Positions 8,882-16,021 of a DNA stretch of 49,742 nt are shown one piece after another. The notes beneath the pieces are model-generated. The model searched no databases. It saw only the letters and a program-made list of their open reading frames with translations, and was not told the DNA's origin. Where the stretch lies: positions 1-49,742 of the forward strand of contig JALORC010000044.1 of assembly GCA_025459175.1 (NCBI GenBank). Reading direction: 5' to 3'. The DNA is from Planctomycetota bacterium (GTDB taxonomy: Bacteria > Planctomycetota > UBA1135 > UBA2386). Both the position numbers and the translations under genes were made by a program. Position 1 is the first letter of the stretch; each line of letters starts with the position of its first letter.

Positions 8882-11014
8882 ATGCTCCGCGCCTACCCGC
8901 TAGTTCCCGCTCTGCTGCTGGCCGCCCTGGCCGCGCAGGACCCGCGCCCGTTGCCGCCGCTGGCCGAAGCGACGCGCATCCACGACGGCAAGACCGGCGC
9001 CGTGCGCACGTGGCCCGAACTGATCGAGGCACTCGCGGCGCACGACGTCGTGTTCCTCGGCGAGACGCACGTCGACGACACCACCCACCAGGTCGAGCTG
9101 CACGTGCTCGAGCAGCTGCTGGCGAAGAAGCAGGGCAAGGTGGTGCTGACGCTCGAGATGTTCGAGCGCGACGTGCAGCCGGTGCTCGACGACTACCTGC
9201 AGGGCCGCATCGACGAGGGCGAGTTCCTGCACAAGGCGCGGCCGTGGCAGAACTATCGCACCGCCTACCGGCCGCTGATCGAAGCCGCGAAGGCAGCGAA
9301 GATCCCGGTGGTCGCCGCCAACTTCCCCGGCACGCTGCGCCGCGCGTTCGCCGGCGGCGGTGGCAAGGCCGCGCTCGACAAGCTGTCGCCCGAGCAGCGG
9401 GCGCTGGTGCCCGCCGAGATCTTCCCCGCCAGCGCCGCCTACTGGGAACGCGTCGATCGCGCCGTGCGCGGCCACATGGGCGGCCCCGGTGGCGGCACGC
9501 CGGAGGAACGGCGCTACGAGACGCAGAACCTGTGGGACAACTCGATGGGCGACAACGTCGCGCGCGCGCGTGCGGCGCACCCCGATCACCTGGTGCTGCA
9601 CGTGGCCGGCGGCTTCCATGTCGCCTACCGCGACGGGACCGTGGCGCAGTTCGTGCGCCGCAGCCCCGACAGCAAGTTCGCCGTCGTGCAGATCGCGCCG
9701 ACCGCCGAGCTGCACGTGGTCCGCCCCGACCGCGACCGCGACCAGGGCGACTTCGTCGTCTACGCGCGCGGCCTCGCGCGCGACTTCAACGAGGGCAACT
9801 ACGCGGTGTCGGTGCCCGCCGAACTGCGCTACCGCTTCGAGCTGCCGGAGCAGCGCCGCGACGCGGCGCCATTGCTGCTGTGGCTCGCCGATCGCACTTC
9901 GCGCACCGAGGACGCGCTCGAGCAGCTGCGGCTCGCGGTCGGCGACCGCACCGCGATCGCCGTCGTCGAAGCGCCGTTCCCCGAACTGCAGGCCGACCTC
10001 GGGCTCGGCGGACGCTGGGCGTTCGGCGACGGCTTCCGCGCCGACTACTCGCGCGTGAGCCACGGCCTCGTACGCATCGTCGAGTATCTGACCCGCCGCC
10101 ACGGTCTCGACGGCGGCAAGGTCGTGATCGCCGGCCACGGCGACGGTGGTGCCGCGGTGTTGTGGACCGCGCTCTACGGCGAATGGCTGGCGAACGACTT
10201 CGTCGCGATCGACCCGACCGATCTCGGGCGGCTCGGCATGGAGGCGCTGCCGGACCTGAAGCCGGTCGCGACGGCGCTGCACCTGTACGCGCAGCGCACG
10301 GCCGCCGAGAAGCTCGAGGCAGTGGCGGCCGACTACCGCAAGGTCGGCACCACCACGACCGTGACGCCGTTGCCCGCGGGTGGCCTCGCCGCGGCGCTGC
10401 GCAGCCATCTCGGCCTGCCGCCGCTGCCGCCCACCGAGAACGCCGACGCGCCGCTGTTCCTCGTGCTCGAACACGACACGCCGCGCGCGCGGCAGTGGGC
10501 CGAGCTGCACACAGCCATCGCGCGACTGCACGGGGTGCAGGCACAGGTGGTCAACGCCGCCGAGCTGCCGAAGGACACGCCGGCCGACCAGGCCCGTTCG
10601 CTGTCGCTCGGTGAAGCCGGCTTCTCGATCGATGCGCTCGCGCAGGGCCACGGTATCCCGCTCGCCGGCGGCGCGTTCGGCGGCACCACGGTGATCGTGC
10701 TGCCCGCGGGCATCGACGCCGACGATCGCGCGAAGTGGCTCGCCCACGAACAGAACAAGGTGCTCAAGCGCCGCAACATGTTCGCCAACATCGCGATCGC
10801 CGACGAGACCGGCGACCGCGCGCTGCCGGCGGTGCTGACGAAGCTGAAGGCGATGGGGCGCTCGCGCGTGCTGATCGTGCCGGCGCTGTTCTGTGCCGAA
10901 GCGGCGCTGATGCAGCGGCTGCAGGGCTCGCTCGGCGAGGCCGCGGCCGGCATGGACGTGAACTGGCTGCCGGGGCTCGGCGCCGAGCTCGCGAAGATGC
11001 CGCTCGGCAAGTGA
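8882..11014 (+). CDS. ChaN-like (DUF399) exported protein with hydrolase-like extension
   Basis: A 710-aa protein with a signal peptide (residues 1-19, cleavage near LAAQ). Residues ~40-260 match the ChaN/haem-binding-uptake Tiki superfamily fold: VVFLGETHVDD near the start, LTLEMFERD, and LVLHVAGGFH at the end, with the conserved His/Glu positions. Bacterial ChaN proteins are about 250-300 aa, so more than 400 residues are extra. The extension has an alpha/beta-hydrolase look with GHGDGG near residue 417, where the nucleophile Ser is replaced by Asp. A terminal segment with LIVPALF and an ordered beta-alpha pattern recalls chelatase-type (CbiX) folds, but only weakly. The role could be in iron or haem handling at the envelope (inference). 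No clear Shine-Dalgarno sequence is visible. Confidence 0.78.
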   Translation: MLRAYPLVPALLLAALAAQDPRPLPPLAEATRIHDGKTGAVRTWPELIEALAAHDVVFLGETHVDDTTHQVELHVLEQLLAKKQGKVVLTLEMFERDVQPVLDDYLQGRIDEGEFLHKARPWQNYRTAYRPLIEAAKAAKIPVVAANFPGTLRRAFAGGGGKAALDKLSPEQRALVPAEIFPASAAYWERVDRAVRGHMGGPGGGTPEERRYETQNLWDNSMGDNVARARAAHPDHLVLHVAGGFHVAYRDGTVAQFVRRSPDSKFAVVQIAPTAELHVVRPDRDRDQGDFVVYARGLARDFNEGNYAVSVPAELRYRFELPEQRRDAAPLLLWLADRTSRTEDALEQLRLAVGDRTAIAVVEAPFPELQADLGLGGRWAFGDGFRADYSRVSHGLVRIVEYLTRRHGLDGGKVVIAGHGDGGAAVLWTALYGEWLANDFVAIDPTDLGRLGMEALPDLKPVATALHLYAQRTAAEKLEAVAADYRKVGTTTTVTPLPAGGLAAALRSHLGLPPLPPTENADAPLFLVLEHDTPRARQWAELHTAIARLHGVQAQVVNAAELPKDTPADQARSLSLGEAGFSIDALAQGHGIPLAGGAFGGTTVIVLPAGIDADDRAKWLAHEQNKVLKRRNMFANIAIADETGDRALPAVLTKLKAMGRSRVLIVPALFCAEAALMQRLQGSLGEAAAGMDVNWLPGLGAELAKMPLGK

Positions 11015-11119
11015 ACATGACGCCCTCGACGATCCGCGCTCCGTGGAATCGTCGCCCAGGCTGTCGATCTTCATGCGCTCCGCACTCGCGGTCATCAGCA
11101 CCTCGGCAATGATGCCGCG

Positions 11120-12976
11120 ATGCTCCGCACCCCGGCCCTGTTGCTCCTGCTGCTGCCCGCGGCCGCGCCGCACGACGGCCCCGATCCGCTCTGGCACTGG
11201 TTGCTGACCAAGGCGATGTTGACCAAGGACGGGCTGCAGGCGCGGTTCGGCCCCGCCGCCGAGCTCGACGGCAACCCGACGATCGTCACCGACCGCCTCG
11301 GCGACACGATGTACTTCGACGGCAAGAGCGAGCTGCGGATCCGCGCCGATATCGCCAGCCTGCGCCCGAAGCTGCCGCAGCGGCACCTGACCATCGCCAC
11401 CTGGTGCTCGGTCGAGACGCCGCAGCGCTGGGGCGGCGTGTGGTCGCTGGTGCAGGACAACGATCAGGCCGAGACCGGGGTCGTGCTCGGCTACGACGAA
11501 CGCGGCTTCACGTTCGGACTCGCCAGCGAAGGTGCCGACGACGGCGACGGCAAGCTGACGTTCCTGCGCGGCAAGACGAACTACGAAGCCGGTCGCCTCT
11601 ATCACGTGGTCGCGACCTACGACGGCCAACGCATGCGGCTCTACGTGAACGGCGTGCTCGACGGCGAGAGCGCCGAGCAGTCGGGTGCGATCCTGTGGCC
11701 GCGGGAGGCGCCGATGACGATCGGTGCATTCCGCGACCGCGACGAGGACCACCGTCATCACGGCCGCATCCGCGATGTCGCCGTCTACGACCTCGCCGCG
11801 ACCGAGAAGTGGATCACCGAGGAGTTCGCGCACGGCCGCGAGCTCGCGACCGCCGCGCCGGTGCAGCACTTCCCCGACGAGCTCACGTTCGTCGTGGCGC
11901 CGTACCAGCAATGGGTGACCAAGGACGGCGTCACGGTGATGTGGGAGACCAGCCGGCCGGCCTCGACGACGCTGTGGTTCGGACCGGATCACGAACACCT
12001 GACCGCCCACCAGGGCGAAGCCGCGGCGCTGCTGCACCGGGTCCGCGTCGACGGCCTCGCCGTGCGCACGCCGTACTTCTTCCGCGTCGAGAGCGTCGAC
12101 GACCGCGGCCAGCGACTGTCGAGTCCGCTGCTGACCACGCGCACCGCGGTGCGCGACGACGAGGCCTACGCGTTCGCGGTGATCGGCGACACCCAGGACC
12201 AGCCGAAGGTCGCGAGCCGCATCGCGCAACACGCCTGGGCGCTGCGCCCGGACTTCTGTGTGATCGCCGGCGATCTGGTCGGCACCGGCCCGAACAAGGC
12301 GCACTGGACGCAGGCCTTCTTCCCCAGCATGCAGCCGTTGGTCGAACGCATGGCGTTCTTCCCCGTGCTCGGCAACCACGAACAGGACGCGCGCCACTAC
12401 TACGACTACGTCGACCTGCCGGCGCCGGAGTTCCACTACACGTTCGGCTACGGCAACTCGCAGTGGTTCATGCTCGACAGCAACCGCGAGGTCGGGCCGG
12501 GCTCGGCGCAGTATCGCTGGCTCGAACAGCAGCTGCAGCGCTCCACCGCACGCTGGAAGTTCGTCGTCTACCACCACCCGAGCTACAGCTCCGACGAGGA
12601 CGACTACGGTGACATGTGGAAGGGCCCGTCGTCGCACGGTGACCTGCGGGTGCGGCAGCTGGTGCCGCTGTACGACCGCCATGGCGTCGACATGGTCTGG
12701 AACGGCCACATCCACAGCTACGAACGCAGCTGGCCGCTGCGCGGCGACAAGGTCGTCGGCGACGGTGGCACGACCTACGTCATCACCGGGGGCGGCGGCG
12801 GCAAGCTCGAGACCGCCGGACCGATCCGCCCGTTCTTCCAGAACACCGTCAAGCACGGCCACCACTTCTGCTTCGTCGCGGTGCACGGCGACCGGCTCGA
12901 GTTCAAGGCCTACGACCTGGACGGCCACCTGTTCGACGTGACGACGATCGAAAAGCGCACCGGGCGCGGGCGCTGA
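11120..12976 (+). CDS. Exported LamG / purple-acid-phosphatase-like metallophosphoesterase
   Basis: A 618-aa exported protein with a short signal peptide (residues 1-15). Residues ~45-235 form a LamG/concanavalin-like domain (LTIATWCSVETP, YHVVATYDGQRMRLYVNG). Residues ~250-345 are a fibronectin III-like domain like the N-terminal domain of purple acid phosphatases (VTVMWETSRPA, PYFFRVES). Residues ~350-600 are a calcineurin-like phosphoesterase with metal ligands in IGDTQD (~355), GDLVG, GNHEQD, YHHPSY and GHIHSYER (~529). It probably hydrolyses phosphate esters outside the cytoplasm while the LamG domain binds a carbohydrate; the substrate is unknown. It stands alone, and 105 bp without notable features separate it from the ChaN-like gene. 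Confidence 0.9.
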   Translation: MLRTPALLLLLLPAAAPHDGPDPLWHWLLTKAMLTKDGLQARFGPAAELDGNPTIVTDRLGDTMYFDGKSELRIRADIASLRPKLPQRHLTIATWCSVETPQRWGGVWSLVQDNDQAETGVVLGYDERGFTFGLASEGADDGDGKLTFLRGKTNYEAGRLYHVVATYDGQRMRLYVNGVLDGESAEQSGAILWPREAPMTIGAFRDRDEDHRHHGRIRDVAVYDLAATEKWITEEFAHGRELATAAPVQHFPDELTFVVAPYQQWVTKDGVTVMWETSRPASTTLWFGPDHEHLTAHQGEAAALLHRVRVDGLAVRTPYFFRVESVDDRGQRLSSPLLTTRTAVRDDEAYAFAVIGDTQDQPKVASRIAQHAWALRPDFCVIAGDLVGTGPNKAHWTQAFFPSMQPLVERMAFFPVLGNHEQDARHYYDYVDLPAPEFHYTFGYGNSQWFMLDSNREVGPGSAQYRWLEQQLQRSTARWKFVVYHHPSYSSDEDDYGDMWKGPSSHGDLRVRQLVPLYDRHGVDMVWNGHIHSYERSWPLRGDKVVGDGGTTYVITGGGGGKLETAGPIRPFFQNTVKHGHHFCFVAVHGDRLEFKAYDLDGHLFDVTTIEKRTGRGR

Positions 12977-13066
12977 ATCCTGGCGCGATCCGTGACGGGC
13001 CCCGAGGCTCGAGCCCACATTTCCGTAACGGTCGGCACCCGCGCGCTTCGACGAAGGGCCAGGCGA

Positions 13067-13072
13067 TAGTCT
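13067..13072 (+). promoter_or_regulatory. Putative -10 hexamer TAGTCT, leaderless start
   Basis: TAGTCT lies 6 nt before the ATG at 13079, which would place transcription initiation at or next to the A of the start codon. It is one of a set of similar hexamers before genes in this window. There is no convincing -35. Confidence 0.35.
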
Positions 13073-13078
13073 CACCGC

Positions 13079-14398
13079 ATGCGCATGCCATGCTCGCTGC
13101 TCGTCCTGGCCGCGGCTGCCGCGGCCCAGGTCCCCGCTCCCACGTTCGCCCCGCCGGTGCGCTTGCAGGCCGGCGACGCAGGTCTCGGCGAGAACCGTCT
13201 CTACCCGTCGCCGGTGTTCCACGACCTCAACGCCGACGGCCACCAAGACCTCGTCATCGGCGATCTGCGCGGCCACCTGACCGTGGCGCTGCGCTTGCCC
13301 GGCGATGGCTCGCCGCGCTACGGCGCCGAGACCAAGCTGCTCGGCCGCGACGGCAAGGCGCTCGACTTCGGCAACTGGTGATGCATTGGCATGAGTCCAC
13401 AGTTCGTGGACTTCGACCGCGACGGCCAGCTCGACATCGTGGCCGGCATCTTCGACGGCTCGCCGCACCTCGCGCGCGGTGACCAGACCGGCTTCGGCGC
13501 GCCGGAGCAGATCTTGGACAAGAACGGCGAGCGCATCGTGCTGAACGCGTTCTGGAACATCGGCAAGAAGCAGTGGGACGACACCCATCGCTTCGATGCG
13601 CCGGGCACGGCGCCGCAGGGCGCGCACGCGACCTCGGCGGTGGTGTTCGACGTCGACGGCGACGGCGATCTCGACCTGCTGCTCGGCGACCACAAGAGCG
13701 GCAACGTCTACGTGCGGCACAACGAAGGTGGCGCCGGCCAGCCGAGCTTCGGCACCGTCAACACGCTGCTGCACGCCGGCGGCTCGCCGATCGACGTGCC
13801 CGGCACGGTGGCGACGCTGCGCCTGTTCGACTGGGATCGCGACGGGCGCACCGACCTGCTGATCGGCAGCATGGGCGATGCCTACAGCGGCACCGGCGAC
13901 GGCGGCGGCGTGTTCCTGTTCCGCAACGAGGGCAGCGACAAGGCGGCGGCGTTCGGCAAGTCGGTGACGCTGATCCCGGTCAGCAAGAAGGACGCGATCG
14001 ACGCGCCGGCGCGGCCCGACAGTGGCCTCTACCTCGACGCCGGCGACATCGACGGCGACGGTGACCCGGACCTCGTGGTCGGTGGCTACTCGCACTGGAC
14101 GCCGAAGGCCAGGGCGCTGACGACGGAACAGCAGCAGCGGGTGGTCGCGATCCGCGCCGAGCAGGCGAAGCTCGCCGCCGAACTCGCAACGCTCACCGAA
14201 GCCGCGCAGAAAGCTGCCGAGGGACTGGCGGAGGAGGAGGCCCGCAAGCGCTACGCGTCTGCCTACCAGGCGCAGCGGAAGGAGCGCGACGCCAACCGCG
14301 CCGCGCGTGCCCTGCTCGACAAGGAGCTCGGTGAGCTGGTGCCGCCAGCACAGCGGCGCTCGTTCGTGTGGCTCTACACGAACACGAAGCCGCGATAG
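13079..14398 (+). CDS. VCBS/FG-GAP repeat protein, candidate selenoprotein (in-frame TGA)
   Basis: One reading frame from 13079 to 14398, broken only by a TGA at 13379-13381. Read through, it encodes 439 residues with the TGA at position 101, next to Cys102. Residues 1-17 are a signal peptide. Blades with Asp-rich calcium loops lie on both sides of the TGA (DLNADGHQD before it; DFDRDGQLD, DVDGDGDLD, DWDRDGRTD and DIDGDGDPD after it). A Lys/Glu/Ala-rich coiled coil (~345-420) precedes the C-terminal VWLY strand. In planctomycete FG-GAP proteins, as I recall them, this position often holds a Cys-Cys pair followed by VGxxP, here replaced by TGA-Cys-Ile-Gly-Met-Ser-Pro. A SECIS-like hairpin follows. 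Without readthrough there would be a 100-aa fragment (13079-13381) and a 335-aa ORF from the ATG at 13391 that lacks a signal peptide. The alternative is a pseudogene with one nonsense mutation. The protein and frame are solid; selenocysteine is inferred. Confidence 0.65.
13394..13412 (+). promoter_or_regulatory. Candidate bacterial SECIS hairpin
   Basis: AGTCCAC (13394-13400) pairs perfectly with GTGGACT (13406-13412) around the loop AGTTC, and a G-U pair can extend the stem. The loop begins 19 nt after the TGA at 13379, within the 16-37 nt range described for bacterial SECIS elements, and has G as its second base, as that model requires. The upstream arm uses AGT and CCA codons, uncommon in this GC-rich gene, and ATT lies just before it. 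Confidence 0.5.
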
Positions 14399-14731
14399 AG
14401 GCGGCGTTCGTCTGCCGCACCACGGCACCGGCCCGGTCGCATCGACTGTCGTTCCGCCGCCGGAACGGCGGCGTTCCGGCACGGATTTCCGGCCGCGTGG
14501 TGCATCGGATTCGACGGCGCGGGCACAAGACGGGACCAGACCCGGCGCCACCTGGTCTGGTCGCACTCCCACCCTCCCCGCCATGCCGCAGCCCATCGGG
14601 CGTAGAGTTCCAGGCCCAGGGTCTGGTGCTCGATCCCGCGCCGCCAATCGGCCTCGCCACCACTGCCGCCACCATTGCCGCCATCGCGTTCCGCCGCTTC
14701 GGAACGCCACCACCACGACCTGCTGCCGACC
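14399..14731. other. 333-bp intergenic region rich in inverted repeats
   Basis: I find no credible gene here. The region holds three sets of inverted repeats. GTTCCG/CGGAAC arms at 14451-14480 can pair in two alternative ways, including an 8-bp stem 14459-14466/14473-14480. GACCAGAC/GTCTGGTC lies at 14534-14541/14555-14562. GCGTTCCG/CGGAACGC lies at 14686-14693/14700-14707, 24 bp before the next gene. None is followed by a T-run, so intrinsic termination is unlikely. The repeated GTTCCG motif could be a regulator-binding site. Confidence 0.5.
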
Positions 14732-16003
14732 ATGAACCACCACTGCAACCTGCGCGCGCTGACACTGGTCCCTGCCCTCGCCACGGCACTCGCCGCGCAG
14801 ATCCCGACCGACGCGATCGTCGTGCTCGAGACCGGTACGGTGACCGGCCAGAACTACACCTACGTCGACCTGCTCGGCCGCGGCGTCACGCCGGTGCTCG
14901 GCCAGAACTTCCTGCTGCAGCCGCCGCCGCTCAGCGTCGCCGTCGATCCGACCGGCGCCCGCGACTTCTACTTCCAGGCCAACCCGTCGTCGCTCGCCGG
15001 CACCTGGCGCAGCAGCACCGGCCTGCTCGGCAGCATCACGCAGACGCAGTGGGGCTCGTGGCTGCGCACCGCGGGCGATCGGGTCGAGGTCGGCAGCACG
15101 CGCGTGTTCACGCTGCGCGGCGGTGCCGTCGAGGCGATCGCGAAGGTCCCGACGGCGACGATCCTGCCGCCGACGCTGCTGTTCACGCTGCCGGGCGCGA
15201 TCGACCTCGCGGTCGCCGAACCGTTCCTGTACGTGCTCGCCGACAATCTCGGCACGTCGGTGGTCATCGAGTACGACTTGACCGCGGCGACCCAACGCAC
15301 GGTCGGCACCTACTTCGGCGCGCGTTCGATCGCGCTGTCGCCGTTCGGCGGTGAACTGGCGCTCGGCCTGATCTCCGGCGACCTGCAGCGCATCGACATC
15401 ACCAACGGAGCCGTCACCGCCACCACCCAGACCGGCCTCGGCTCGCTGGTCGCGGTCGGCTACTCGCGGCTGGGCACGCTGGTCTGGGCCGACGGCAATC
15501 AGCTGTGGAGCGAGCTGGTGCAGGGCACCCCGATCTACATCAGCGCCACCGGCATCCGCGACTTCGGGGTCGCGAGCTGGCTGGTCGCGACGGCGACCCC
15601 GTTCGGCAGGGGCTGCGCGCGCGGCGCCACGGTCACGTGGTCGGTGCCGAGCGCGCCGTCGCTCGGCAACGCGGCGTTCGCGCTCGGCCTGCGCAACGGC
15701 GTGCCGACGTCGTTCGCGGTGCTGGCCACCGGCACCGATCGCCTGCTCGGCCCCAGCATCGGCCTGCCGCTGCCGCTCGACCTGCAGGGCATCGGCGCCC
15801 CCGGCTGCCTGCTGCTGGTCGATCCTGCGGTGCTGACGCTGCGCACGACGAACGTGTTCGGCGAGACCGACCAGCCGCTGCCGATCCCGTGGAGCCCGAG
15901 CCTCGCCGGCCTCGAAATCGTGGCCCAATGGCTGGTTCCCGACCCCTTGGTCGGCCCGCTCGGCCTCGCGACCTCGTCCGGACTCGCAGCCGCGCTCCGC
16001 TGA
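14732..16003 (+). CDS. Secreted protein with shared C-terminal domain
   Basis: A 423-aa exported protein, not recognised as a named family. The signal peptide ends near ALAAQ. The middle part (residues ~30-285) looks like an all-beta, propeller-type fold with strand signatures such as DLAVAEPFLYVLADN and ARSIALSPFGGELALG, comparable to proteins that report state per position. The C-terminal ~130 residues begin at GRGCARG and match the domain at the end of the 1657, 27269 and 36998 genes (LPLPLDLQG, GAPGCLLLV, PIPWSPSLAG, VAQW). Start: the ATG at 14732 directly precedes the signal peptide, and an upstream in-frame ATG at 14675 would add a poor N-terminus. The sigma fusion gene begins 18 bp downstream, so the two may be co-transcribed. 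Confidence 0.8.
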   Translation: MNHHCNLRALTLVPALATALAAQIPTDAIVVLETGTVTGQNYTYVDLLGRGVTPVLGQNFLLQPPPLSVAVDPTGARDFYFQANPSSLAGTWRSSTGLLGSITQTQWGSWLRTAGDRVEVGSTRVFTLRGGAVEAIAKVPTATILPPTLLFTLPGAIDLAVAEPFLYVLADNLGTSVVIEYDLTAATQRTVGTYFGARSIALSPFGGELALGLISGDLQRIDITNGAVTATTQTGLGSLVAVGYSRLGTLVWADGNQLWSELVQGTPIYISATGIRDFGVASWLVATATPFGRGCARGATVTWSVPSAPSLGNAAFALGLRNGVPTSFAVLATGTDRLLGPSIGLPLPLDLQGIGAPGCLLLVDPAVLTLRTTNVFGETDQPLPIPWSPSLAGLEIVAQWLVPDPLVGPLGLATSSGLAAALR

Positions 16004-16021
16004 AGAACTGCGCCGCTGCCC

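Noticed and set aside
13379..13381. Frameshift or sequencing indel as the cause of the broken VCBS gene
   Set aside because: Upstream and downstream parts are in the same frame, so only a single stop codon separates them; an indel would not restore the protein.
14459..14480. Intrinsic terminator after the VCBS gene
   Set aside because: The hairpin is good but no T-run follows, and it can pair in an alternative way; I list it only as part of the intergenic region.
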